Source of the DNA: an uncultured Flavobacteriaceae bacterium
Lineage (GTDB): Bacteria; Bacteroidota; Bacteroidia; Flavobacteriales; Flavobacteriaceae
Length of the DNA: 5,309 nucleotides
Assembly: GCA_913044085.1 (NCBI GenBank)
Contig: CAJWNW010000103.1
Coordinates: forward strand, 1-5,309
Direction of reading: 5' to 3'
In this document: in pieces, positions 1 through 5,309 of the stretch
How the letters are laid out: each line of letters begins with the position of its first letter
Numbering within the stretch: the first letter of the stretch is position 1
Translations under genes and position numbers: made by a program
Notes under the pieces: generated by a model
Told to the model about the DNA's origin: nothing
Databases searched by the model: none
Seen by the model: only the letters and a program-made list of their open reading frames with translations

Positions 1-1152
1 TCCGAGAATACCATATTCTACTGAAGCGAGAGAAAGATTGGTCACGTCAGAGTTATTTGCTTTGATTTCCATATTTGTAGCAGATTCTGCACTGGCAGCA
101 ACATAAACTTTAAGGTTTAGAGGACTGCTTGTTATGAGGTTTGGAAAGTCAAAATTGAAGCTGCGTGTATTTTCGAAATAAAAGCGATGGCCAAACCAAC
201 GACGACCTATTTGTCCAACATTATATTCGTCTTTTTCAAAAAATTTATAATCGTGAAATGAGTTAAATGAGATGCTTGGGTTCTCTGAAGGTTGGTCAGC
301 AGCGTTCATGCGCAAGCCATTTTCACTACTAATTTCAATGTAATAGTAACAAACATCGCTGTAAGGGTTGATATGTGAGTTGTTTTCAGCATTGTAATAC
401 TTTGGGCCAGTAGCATAAAAAAGTAAAAAATCTTCGTTATTAAAGACTCCGTCTTCTTCACCAAAAAATTGTACCGCATTTTGAATCAAGTCATAAGATT
501 GGGTTTGATTATTTGTCAAAGGCAATGATTGCCCACCATGTCCATAAAGTTTGATTTTTCTTGGGTTTATAACATCTGTATTGATTCCGAGTGCATTAAA
601 AAATCCCTTATCTAATTTATGAACTCCTGTTGTATCAACAGCAAAGCGATACCATTGGCCTGTTTTCAATGCAGAACTTTGTAGGGAAGTGTTTGAACTT
701 GATAATTTATTGTTTGATAATGAAGTGTAGGAAAGTGTAAAATTCACTACTTTTTTTAAAATACCATTATCTTTGAAAATAGGATTTATTTCAATTGTAT
801 TAGAGGCTTTGCCTCTTGCATTTGAATTGAAAGTTCTCAATTGAACATCGTTAGGAATCCAACTTAATTTTAAATCTTTTAAGTCTGATTCTGAAACAAC
901 ACTCGTAATTAGGTTTGTGATTTTGACACTTTTTTTATTGATAGGAGTTTTGGTATCCAACTGCGCGATAAAGGTGATGCCTTTTTCAAAAGAAAAATTA
1001 AAATTTTTTGCATTAAAATAGGGGAGCTCAATCTGATTTGTCCCCATATAAAAAATTTTTGACCTGTTCCAGTCAATTTCAAAGCGCTGATCTTGGGAAT
1101 GACCTAGCATTACAATGCACCAAAGCGTTAAAGAAAAGGAAATTTTATTCAT
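1..1152 (-). CDS. porU: Type IX secretion system sortase PorU, N-terminal 384 residues (gene runs off the left edge)
   Basis: PorU is the surface-located C25 (gingipain-like) cysteine peptidase that removes the C-terminal sorting domain from T9SS cargo and joins the cargo to its cell-surface anchor. The frame is open from the ATG at 1152 to the window edge, giving 384 codons without a stop. Residues 1-20 form a signal peptide (KISFSLTLWCIVMLGHSQ). The recognisable PorU N-terminal block follows: GQWYRFAVDTTGVHKLDKGF (165-184), the KLYGHGGQSLPL segment (201-212), GEEDGVFNNEDFLLFYATGP (231-250) and an NPYSDVCYYYIE stretch (262-273). The catalytic C25 domain with its His and Cys residues should lie beyond the left edge, so activity cannot be judged. 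An in-frame TGA lies a short way upstream of the chosen ATG, with no other ATG between. Assignment rests on family recognition of the N-terminal domain and on the divergent gldJ neighbour, an arrangement I recall from F. johnsoniae, where porV follows porU. Confidence 0.9.
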   Translation of the reverse strand, partial: MNKISFSLTLWCIVMLGHSQDQRFEIDWNRSKIFYMGTNQIELPYFNAKNFNFSFEKGITFIAQLDTKTPINKKSVKITNLITSVVSESDLKDLKLSWIPNDVQLRTFNSNARGKASNTIEINPIFKDNGILKKVVNFTLSYTSLSNNKLSSSNTSLQSSALKTGQWYRFAVDTTGVHKLDKGFFNALGINTDVINPRKIKLYGHGGQSLPLTNNQTQSYDLIQNAVQFFGEEDGVFNNEDFLLFYATGPKYYNAENNSHINPYSDVCYYYIEISSENGLRMNAADQPSENPSISFNSFHDYKFFEKDEYNVGQIGRRWFGHRFYFENTRSFNFDFPNLITSSPLNLKVYVAASAESATNMEIKANNSDVTNLSLASVEYGILG

Positions 1153-1173
1153 GAAAACCAAACGGATGTTCGT

Positions 1174-1208
1174 CAAAATTAGTATTCAAGTACTAACTTG
1201 ATTTTCAA
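1174..1208 (-). promoter_or_regulatory. Candidate porU promoter (Bacteroidota type)
   Basis: Read on the minus strand, 1181-1174 is TAATTTTG, an exact match to the Bacteroidota -7 consensus TAnnTTTG. A TTG (1208-1206 on the minus strand) lies upstream as a possible -33 element, but the 24-base spacer is longer than usual, so the upstream half is weak. Transcription would start roughly 15 bases before the porU ATG, leaving a very short leader. This is a motif match only. Confidence 0.4.
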
Positions 1209-1258
1209 AATTACAATAATAAAACGTGATAAAAACCGTTATTTTTTAAAAGGTGATT

Positions 1259-1274
1259 TATTTAAGCTTAAATA
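1259..1274. promoter_or_regulatory. Perfect 16-base palindrome in the porU-gldJ divergent region
   Basis: TATTTAAGCTTAAATA reads identically on both strands, with no mismatch and no spacer. It is centred at 1266.5, within a few bases of the midpoint of the 218-base divergent intergenic region. Such symmetry fits a binding site for a dimeric regulator that could serve both genes, but the region is very AT-rich and chance cannot be excluded. There is no T-tract and no loop, so it is not a terminator. Which protein would bind is unknown. Confidence 0.4.
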
Positions 1275-1296
1275 TTATACAAACGATTTAATATTT

Positions 1297-1331
1297 TATT
1301 GCAAACCAAATCATATTTAGTATATTGCAAT
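1297..1331. repeat. Two copies of TATTGCAA, 26 bases apart, upstream of gldJ
   Basis: TATTGCAA occurs at 1297-1304 and again at 1323-1330. The core TTGCAA is self-complementary, and the second copy extends to the palindrome ATTGCAAT (1324-1331). The 26-base period is about two and a half helical turns. The second copy contains the TTG of the proposed gldJ -33 element. It may be a regulator site or simply chance in AT-rich DNA. Confidence 0.25.
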
Positions 1332-1354
1332 TCCAATTTTTTTAAATACTTTTT
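1325..1354 (+). promoter_or_regulatory. Candidate gldJ promoter (Bacteroidota type)
   Basis: TTG at 1325-1327 is followed after 19 bases by TACTTTTT (1347-1354), which matches TAnnTTTG in all but the last position. The spacing is typical for the Bacteroidota primary sigma factor. The predicted start would be only about 10 bases before the gldJ ATG at 1371, so a promoter further upstream is also possible. No Shine-Dalgarno sequence is visible before gldJ; the leader is A/T-only near the start apart from isolated G residues, as is normal in this phylum. Confidence 0.35.
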
Positions 1355-1370
1355 AAAATAGAAATTAAGT

Positions 1371-3038
1371 ATGAAACACAAGAAAATACATTTATGGTCC
1401 TTTATGGCACTCTTTACATTATCTATGCTGGGCTGTAGTAAATCTTCCTCAAAATACGGTAACTCCTCACGGGGTACTGGATGGCAAATCAATGCCAAAG
1501 AAGGTGGTTTTCAGTACAATACAAGATTTAAAGAACAAGAGACTGCCCCCGGACTCGTCTTTGTTGAAGGCGGTACCTTTACAATGGGAAAAGTTCAGGA
1601 TGATGTTATGCACGATTGGAACAATGCTCCGAACCAACAGCACATTCAATCTTTTTATATCGATGAGACAGAGGTTACCAACCTTATGTATTTAGAGTAT
1701 TTAGACTGGATTAAACGAGTGTATCCGCCCAAAAATCCTGAATTTAAGGACATTTACAATGGGCTACTTCCTGACACATTAGTTTGGAGAAACAGATTGG
1801 GTTCTGCAGAGATTTTGGTTGAAAATTACCTTCGCCATCCTGCCTATCGCAATTATCCTGTTGTCGGAGTGAGCTGGCTTCAAGCAAATGAATATTCCAA
1901 GTGGAGAACAGACCGTGTAGGTGAAATGGTTCTTCAAAAAGAAGGATATTTAGAAAGAGGAACACACATTCCCACTGAATCTGTAACTGCTTCTAACAAT
2001 TTCAACATTGACACATATGTGAATATCCCTAATCAAACATTCAAAGACAGTCTTGGTACTCATTTAGGTGGTAAAGGCAACCGACGAAATGACACTTTAG
2101 TTGGCTTTGCATCAAGAGAAACAGGCTTAATTCAAATCAGGTATAGGCTTCCAACAGAAGCGGAATGGGAATACGCAGCACTTGGTCTAACGGAGCTTAG
2201 AGAATACAACATCTATCGCGGTAGAAAAAAGTACCCTTGGGATGGCCAGTATACCAGAGCTGGAGAAAGAAAAATAAAAGGAGATCAGTTGGCAAACTTC
2301 AAACAAGGAGATGGCGATTACGGAGGTATTGCAGGATGGTCTGACGATGGTGCAGACATTACCAATGAAGTAATGTCTTATGATCCAAATGATTTCGGTA
2401 TTTATGATATGGCCGGTAACGTAGCAGAATGGGTTGCAGATATCTACCGCCCAATTGTAGACGATGAATTCAATGATTTTGCATATTACAGAGGAAACAT
2501 TTACACTAAGAACGTGCTTGCTGAAGATGGGTCTGTAAAGGTAATTGGAATCAATGATTTTGAATATGATACACTAACAAATGGCAAGGTTATTGTAAAA
2601 AATCTTCCTGGTCAGCTTTCCAAAGTCCCGGTTGATGAAAACGAAACATACTTACGAGCAAATTTTGATAAGAGCGACAATCGAAATTTTAGAGATGGAG
2701 ATAAACAATCGTCAAGATATTTTGATGATTTTGAAGAGGGTGAGGTTGAATTTGCTGATATAACCAGGAAGATGTACGATTCTCCTAAGCATAAAGTAGG
2801 AACCAACCCTGATGGTACACTTAACAGAGAATATGATAAATCTAACACAAGAACTTCTCTGGTGAATGACCAAGCTCGAGTTTACAAAGGTGGGTCTTGG
2901 AAAGACAGAGAATTTTGGATAGACCCTGCGCAAAGGCGTTTCTACCCCGAAGATATGGCAACTGATTTTATCGGTTTTAGATGTGCCATGTCTAGAGTTG
3001 GATCTAAGTCTATGGATAAAAAGAAAAGAAAAAATTAA
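1371..3038 (+). CDS. gldJ: Gliding motility / T9SS lipoprotein GldJ
   Basis: GldJ is an outer-membrane-associated lipoprotein required in F. johnsoniae for gliding, for stability of its partner GldK and hence for type IX secretion. The 555-residue product starts with a lipoprotein signal (basic MKHKK, hydrophobic core, lipobox MLGC with Cys22 as lipidation site). No acidic run follows Cys22 (SKSSSK), which argues for a periplasm-facing anchor. A formylglycine-generating-enzyme / sulfatase-modifying fold spans about 62-541: FVEGGTFTMG (64-73), IDETEVTN (97-104), PVVGVSW (163-169), YRLPTEAEWEYAA (258-270), DMAGNVAEW (346-354), YKGGSW (505-510) and DFIGFRC (532-538). Only Cys22 and Cys538 are present, so the catalytic cysteine pair of true FGE is missing and the role is structural. 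Two insertions (about 180-257 and 358-504) interrupt the fold. The tail is basic (DKKKRKN). The length is close to the F. johnsoniae protein. The gene is transcribed away from porU and closed by a hairpin terminator. Confidence 0.95.
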   Translation: MKHKKIHLWSFMALFTLSMLGCSKSSSKYGNSSRGTGWQINAKEGGFQYNTRFKEQETAPGLVFVEGGTFTMGKVQDDVMHDWNNAPNQQHIQSFYIDETEVTNLMYLEYLDWIKRVYPPKNPEFKDIYNGLLPDTLVWRNRLGSAEILVENYLRHPAYRNYPVVGVSWLQANEYSKWRTDRVGEMVLQKEGYLERGTHIPTESVTASNNFNIDTYVNIPNQTFKDSLGTHLGGKGNRRNDTLVGFASRETGLIQIRYRLPTEAEWEYAALGLTELREYNIYRGRKKYPWDGQYTRAGERKIKGDQLANFKQGDGDYGGIAGWSDDGADITNEVMSYDPNDFGIYDMAGNVAEWVADIYRPIVDDEFNDFAYYRGNIYTKNVLAEDGSVKVIGINDFEYDTLTNGKVIVKNLPGQLSKVPVDENETYLRANFDKSDNRNFRDGDKQSSRYFDDFEEGEVEFADITRKMYDSPKHKVGTNPDGTLNREYDKSNTRTSLVNDQARVYKGGSWKDREFWIDPAQRRFYPEDMATDFIGFRCAMSRVGSKSMDKKKRKN

Positions 3039-3056
3039 AAATACTTTCTGTTTTTT

Positions 3057-3088
3057 AAAAGTCCTAAATCTATATTTAGGACTTTTTT
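3057..3088 (+). terminator. Rho-independent terminator after gldJ
   Basis: AAAAGTCCTAAAT (3057-3069) pairs perfectly with ATTTAGGACTTTT (3074-3086) around a CTAT loop, giving a 13-pair stem. A run of six T (3083-3088) overlaps the end of the stem and serves as the U-tract. It begins 18 bases after the gldJ stop and ends 13 bases before the murF start. The inner stem holds only three G-C pairs, so leakage into murF is possible. Confidence 0.85.
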
Positions 3089-3101
3089 GTACATTTAAGT
3101 T

Positions 3102-4385
3102 ATGAAAATTGAGAAACTTCATCATTTATTTTTAAAATTCAATGGGGTTTCTACAGACACTCGTTCAATAGCTCATGGAGCCCTTTTTTTCGCCCTAAAG
3201 GGAAAAAATTTTAACGGCAATAATTTTGCCAAAAAGGCATTGGATTCGGGAGCGTCTTATTGTATAATTGATGAACAACAACCCCAAAATAATGCGCGTT
3301 TTATTTTAGTCCCAAATGTTTTAAAAACGTTGCAAGAACTTGCTAATTTTCATCGAAAACATTTAAATATTCCAATCATTGCTGTTACTGGTAGCAACGG
3401 GAAAACAACCACGAAAGAACTAATCAATTCGGTTTTGGGCCAGCGCTATAAAACATATGCTACACAAGGAAATTTCAACAATCATATTGGAGTTCCACTG
3501 ACCTTACTTCAAATGGATGCGTCAGTAGATATTGGAATCGTTGAAATGGGAGCCAACCACGTTGGAGAAATCGCAAATCTTTGTCAAATTTCGGCCCCTA
3601 ACTACGGCTACATCACTAATTTTGGCATGGCCCATTTGGAGGGTTTCGGTAGTGCTGCAGGCGTGGTCAAAGGGAAATGTGAATTGTACGATTATTTAAT
3701 GAGAAATAAGGGTGTTGTTTTCATAAATGGTGATGACAAGAAGCAAGTTCAACAGATTGGAGACTATAAGAGTGTGAATATTTTTTCCGAGGATAATAGT
3801 TCCAATATTCAAGTATCTATGACCTCTCAAACCCCTTTTTTAAGCTTTGAATCACAGGGGTGCATAATGGAAAGTCAGCTTGTTGGAATTTATAATTTTT
3901 CCAATGCTGCTGCAGCCATTGCTATAAGTTTCTTTTTCCAGGTCAGTCTCAAAAATATTAAAAAAGGTATTGAATCTTACACCCCAAATAATAACCGTTC
4001 TCAAATTATCCAAAAAGGCTCCAATACCATTGTTTTAGACGCTTACAATGCCAACCCAAGCAGTATGGAGGTGGCCTTGGATAATTTTAATTCCATGAAA
4101 AGTCCTTTGAAGATTATAATTTTAGGAGATATGTATGAACTGGGTATTTACAGTAAGTCAGAGCATCAAGCTGTTATTGATAAGGTAAATTCTTTAAATT
4201 TCTCATCTGCATATTATTTAGGTTCTCACTTTTTTGAATTGGCTACCAATTCTTCAAAATCCAGCTTTTTTAGAACTAAGGAATCGTTTCGAAATCAGCT
4301 CCAATCCTTAGTTTTTAAGGAAGCATTGATTTTGATAAAAGGGTCTAGGGGTATGGCTTTAGAAACCCTATTGGATTCTCTCTGA
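3102..4385 (+). CDS. murF: UDP-N-acetylmuramoyl-tripeptide--D-alanyl-D-alanine ligase MurF
   Basis: MurF is the cytoplasmic ATP-dependent ligase that adds D-Ala-D-Ala to the UDP-MurNAc-tripeptide, completing the pentapeptide precursor of peptidoglycan. The 427-residue protein has the three Mur-ligase domains in order. The N-terminal UDP-binding domain carries STDTRS (17-22) and FFALKGKNFNGNNFA (29-43). The central ATPase domain carries the P-loop VTGSNGKTTTKE (95-106, Lys101), TQGNFNNHIGVP (121-132), EMGANHVGEI (148-157) and ITNFGMAHLEGFGS (171-184). Lys192 in GKCEL is the likely counterpart of the carbamylated lysine of Mur ligases (inference). The C-terminal domain carries LDAYNANPSSM (312-322), ILGDMYELG (340-348) and IKGSRGMALE (412-421). 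The length is normal and no motif is broken. The start is supported by the family-typical short lead-in to the STDTR motif. The gene follows the gldJ terminator closely and faces the DUF6702 gene across a 25-base gap. Confidence 0.97.
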   Translation: MKIEKLHHLFLKFNGVSTDTRSIAHGALFFALKGKNFNGNNFAKKALDSGASYCIIDEQQPQNNARFILVPNVLKTLQELANFHRKHLNIPIIAVTGSNGKTTTKELINSVLGQRYKTYATQGNFNNHIGVPLTLLQMDASVDIGIVEMGANHVGEIANLCQISAPNYGYITNFGMAHLEGFGSAAGVVKGKCELYDYLMRNKGVVFINGDDKKQVQQIGDYKSVNIFSEDNSSNIQVSMTSQTPFLSFESQGCIMESQLVGIYNFSNAAAAIAISFFFQVSLKNIKKGIESYTPNNNRSQIIQKGSNTIVLDAYNANPSSMEVALDNFNSMKSPLKIIILGDMYELGIYSKSEHQAVIDKVNSLNFSSAYYLGSHFFELATNSSKSSFFRTKESFRNQLQSLVFKEALILIKGSRGMALETLLDSL

Positions 4386-4420
4386 CGTATTTTTAAACGG
4401 TTTTATCAACTTAAAATACG
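4386..4420. repeat. Inverted repeat at the murF / DUF6702 convergence
   Basis: CGTATTTT (4386-4393) is complementary to AAAATACG (4413-4420); two further A-T pairs form if T4394 is bulged out, leaving a 14-base loop. The left arm begins directly after the murF stop and the right arm lies in the last codons of the DUF6702 gene, so both transcripts could form the hairpin. Neither strand shows a T-tract afterwards, so it is not a canonical intrinsic terminator. It may protect 3' ends or aid termination of converging transcripts. Confidence 0.35.
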
Positions 4421-4911
4421 ACCGTCTCCTTGTAATAATCTTTATTAAAGGTGAGATTGAAGTTTAGATCCCCTAATTCAACTAATACGATATTGGTTTG
4501 TTTGTGTGTCCTTTCTAAGAAAAGTGTATTTTCGACAGTAATGGATTCTATTTTTCCGCTTGGGTTACAATCAGGAATTTCAAAGTACAAATAAATATCG
4601 TGTAAGTCCTTTGCAATTTCTTTTCCAATCCAATTGTATGATACCATTTTTTCGTTGATAGAAATTTTAAAATGATGATTGAAATAATTTTTGATGTATT
4701 TATCGGATGATTTATTTTCTTTTGAACTCCCTAGTTTTAATTTACCAGAATTTTTTGTCTCTAGGGTTTTTTCTAAATCATCGATTGCAACTCTTACAGT
4801 TATTTCTATTGACTTTTGGCCTTTATTGTAATGTAAAGTCGTATGAGACACATGAAAATCGTGAAATGGAAGCAACGAGTATAAAATTAATAAGATCAAA
4901 GACTTTGTCAT
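4411..4911 (-). CDS. Small exported DUF6702-family protein, function unknown
   Basis: This 166-residue protein resembles the DUF6702 family, which is common in Flavobacteriia and has no established function. A hydrophobic N-terminus (SLILLILYSLLPF, 4-16) suggests export to the periplasm; no clear cleavage site and no lipobox cysteine are visible. The family-typical opening follows (DFHVSHTTLHYN, 18-29), then KSIEITVRVAIDDLEKTL (33-50), a polar lysine- and serine-rich stretch (51-74), NYFNHHFKISIN (75-86), WIGKEIAKDLHDIYLYFEI (94-112) and VENTLFLERTHKQTNIV (126-142). Alternating hydrophobic stretches suggest a mainly beta fold. The single cysteine is Cys115. The start ATG lies 26 bases after the stop of the upstream M1 peptidase gene on the same strand, so the two are probably one transcript. 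The family call is from motif recognition without a search; the biological role is not known to me. Confidence 0.8.
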   Translation of the reverse strand: MTKSLILLILYSLLPFHDFHVSHTTLHYNKGQKSIEITVRVAIDDLEKTLETKNSGKLKLGSSKENKSSDKYIKNYFNHHFKISINEKMVSYNWIGKEIAKDLHDIYLYFEIPDCNPSGKIESITVENTLFLERTHKQTNIVLVELGDLNFNLTFNKDYYKETVVF

Positions 4912-4937
4912 AACAATTTCTTATTCATTTTCTAAGC

Positions 4938-5309
4938 TTATTGTTCATTGGCTCTTTCGGCTCTTTGCATGGGATTTTCAAGCGTTTCTTCATCGCGCTT
5001 ATAGAGTTGGAAACGCGTTGGTTCAGTTCTCGGAGGCCAATAATTATTATTCAAATCAACATCTGCAGTTTCTAAGAATGGATCCAGTTTGACATTGACT
5101 AATTCCTTGTCCAGAATAAATACTTTTTTGATTTTTTCGTTGTTTCTTTTCCATATTTCTGCTGGGATTCTCACAATTTCTTGGGTTCCGTCTGTGTAAG
5201 TAAATTCCAGAATGATGGGCATCACAAGCCCTCCAATATTTGAAAACTGTAGCTCATAGTAGTTTTTATCAGAATTTAAAAATGCCTTTTCCTCTTCATC
5301 AAGAGTGTT
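4938..5309 (-). CDS. M1-family metallopeptidase, C-terminal 123 residues (gene starts beyond the right edge)
   Basis: The frame is open from the right edge to a TAA at 4938-4940, giving 123 residues. The segments YYELQFSNIGGLVMPIILEF (17-36), RIPAEIWKRNN (47-57), LDPFLETADVDLNNNYWPPR (76-95, with the NYWPPR signature) and a NPMQRAERANEQ end (112-123) match the C-terminal region of Bacteroidota M1 aminopeptidase-like zinc metallopeptidases. The catalytic HExxH and GxMEN motifs lie outside the window, so catalytic competence cannot be judged. The protein ends without a T9SS C-terminal sorting domain, so its final location is not via that pathway. A GTG at 5225 could be mistaken for a start, but family-like sequence continues upstream of it to the edge. 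It is likely the first gene of a unit with the DUF6702 gene. Confidence 0.82.
   Translation of the reverse strand, partial: NTLDEEEKAFLNSDKNYYELQFSNIGGLVMPIILEFTYTDGTQEIVRIPAEIWKRNNEKIKKVFILDKELVNVKLDPFLETADVDLNNNYWPPRTEPTRFQLYKRDEETLENPMQRAERANEQ

Noticed and set aside
1219..1247. A possible hairpin between AAAACG and CGTTATTTT in the intergenic region
   Set aside because: Only four consecutive pairs form before mismatches, too weak to support a structured RNA or terminator.
1268..1498. A 76-codon minus-strand frame starting inside gldJ and reaching into the intergenic region
   Set aside because: It overlaps the gldJ start and signal peptide, and its distal half is low-complexity Lys/Leu/Tyr/Asn-rich sequence expected from random AT-rich DNA.
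2712..3125. A 137-codon open frame antisense to the end of gldJ and the start of murF
   Set aside because: It lies opposite the well-conserved GldJ C-terminus, runs through the terminator hairpin, and its translation shows no recognisable domain or signal. It is a shadow of AT-rich coding sequence.
4707..4913. A 68-codon plus-strand frame opposite the DUF6702 gene
   Set aside because: The opposite strand encodes a protein with family-like motifs and an export signal; this frame is leucine-rich shadow sequence.
4938..5225. Reading the M1 peptidase tail as a complete 95-residue protein starting at GTG 5225
   Set aside because: The frame stays open to the window edge and the family-typical YYELQFSNIGGL segment lies upstream of that GTG, so this is the end of a longer gene.
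1..5309. A new defence, mobile or biosynthetic system
   Set aside because: All the coding space is accounted for by porU, gldJ, murF, a DUF6702 gene and an M1 peptidase gene, which are core Flavobacteriia genes. No transposase, integrase, phage gene, CRISPR-like repeat, tRNA or rRNA pattern was seen.

Overview
The window looks like a chromosomal segment of a member of Bacteroidota, most likely class Flavobacteriia. It is strongly AT-rich. Its genes lack clear Shine-Dalgarno sequences, its best promoter-like sites match the Bacteroidota TTG / TAnnTTTG pattern, and it carries two genes of the gliding motility / type IX secretion system (T9SS). The species cannot be named from the sequence alone.

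Layout. Positions 1-1152 (minus strand) hold the first 384 codons of porU, the T9SS C-terminal signal peptidase ('sortase'); the rest of the gene lies beyond the left edge. Positions 1153-1370 are a 218-base divergent intergenic region with candidate promoters for both flanking genes, a perfect 16-base palindrome near its midpoint and a repeated TATTGCAA motif. Positions 1371-3038 (plus) are gldJ, a gliding/T9SS lipoprotein built on a formylglycine-generating-enzyme-like fold. A strong hairpin with a T-tract (3057-3088) closes gldJ. Positions 3102-4385 (plus) are murF, the last cytoplasmic ligase of the peptidoglycan precursor pathway. Facing murF on the minus strand are a gene for a small exported DUF6702-type protein (4411-4911) and, 26 bases upstream of it, the 3' end of an M1-family metallopeptidase gene (4938-5309) whose start lies beyond the right edge.

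How the parts relate. PorU and GldJ belong to the same machine. GldJ is an outer-membrane lipoprotein needed for GldK stability, secretion and gliding, while PorU cleaves the C-terminal sorting signal from T9SS cargo at the cell surface. Their back-to-back arrangement matches the order I recall from Flavobacterium johnsoniae. murF is housekeeping, and the terminator suggests it is at least partly uncoupled from gldJ. The DUF6702 and M1 peptidase genes are probably co-transcribed; the function of DUF6702 is unknown.

I find no mobile element, CRISPR array, RNA gene or obviously new multi-gene system. The points most worth a second look are the palindrome between porU and gldJ, the loss of catalytic cysteines and two large insertions in GldJ, the terminator sitting just before the murF start, and the uncharacterised DUF6702-M1 pair.
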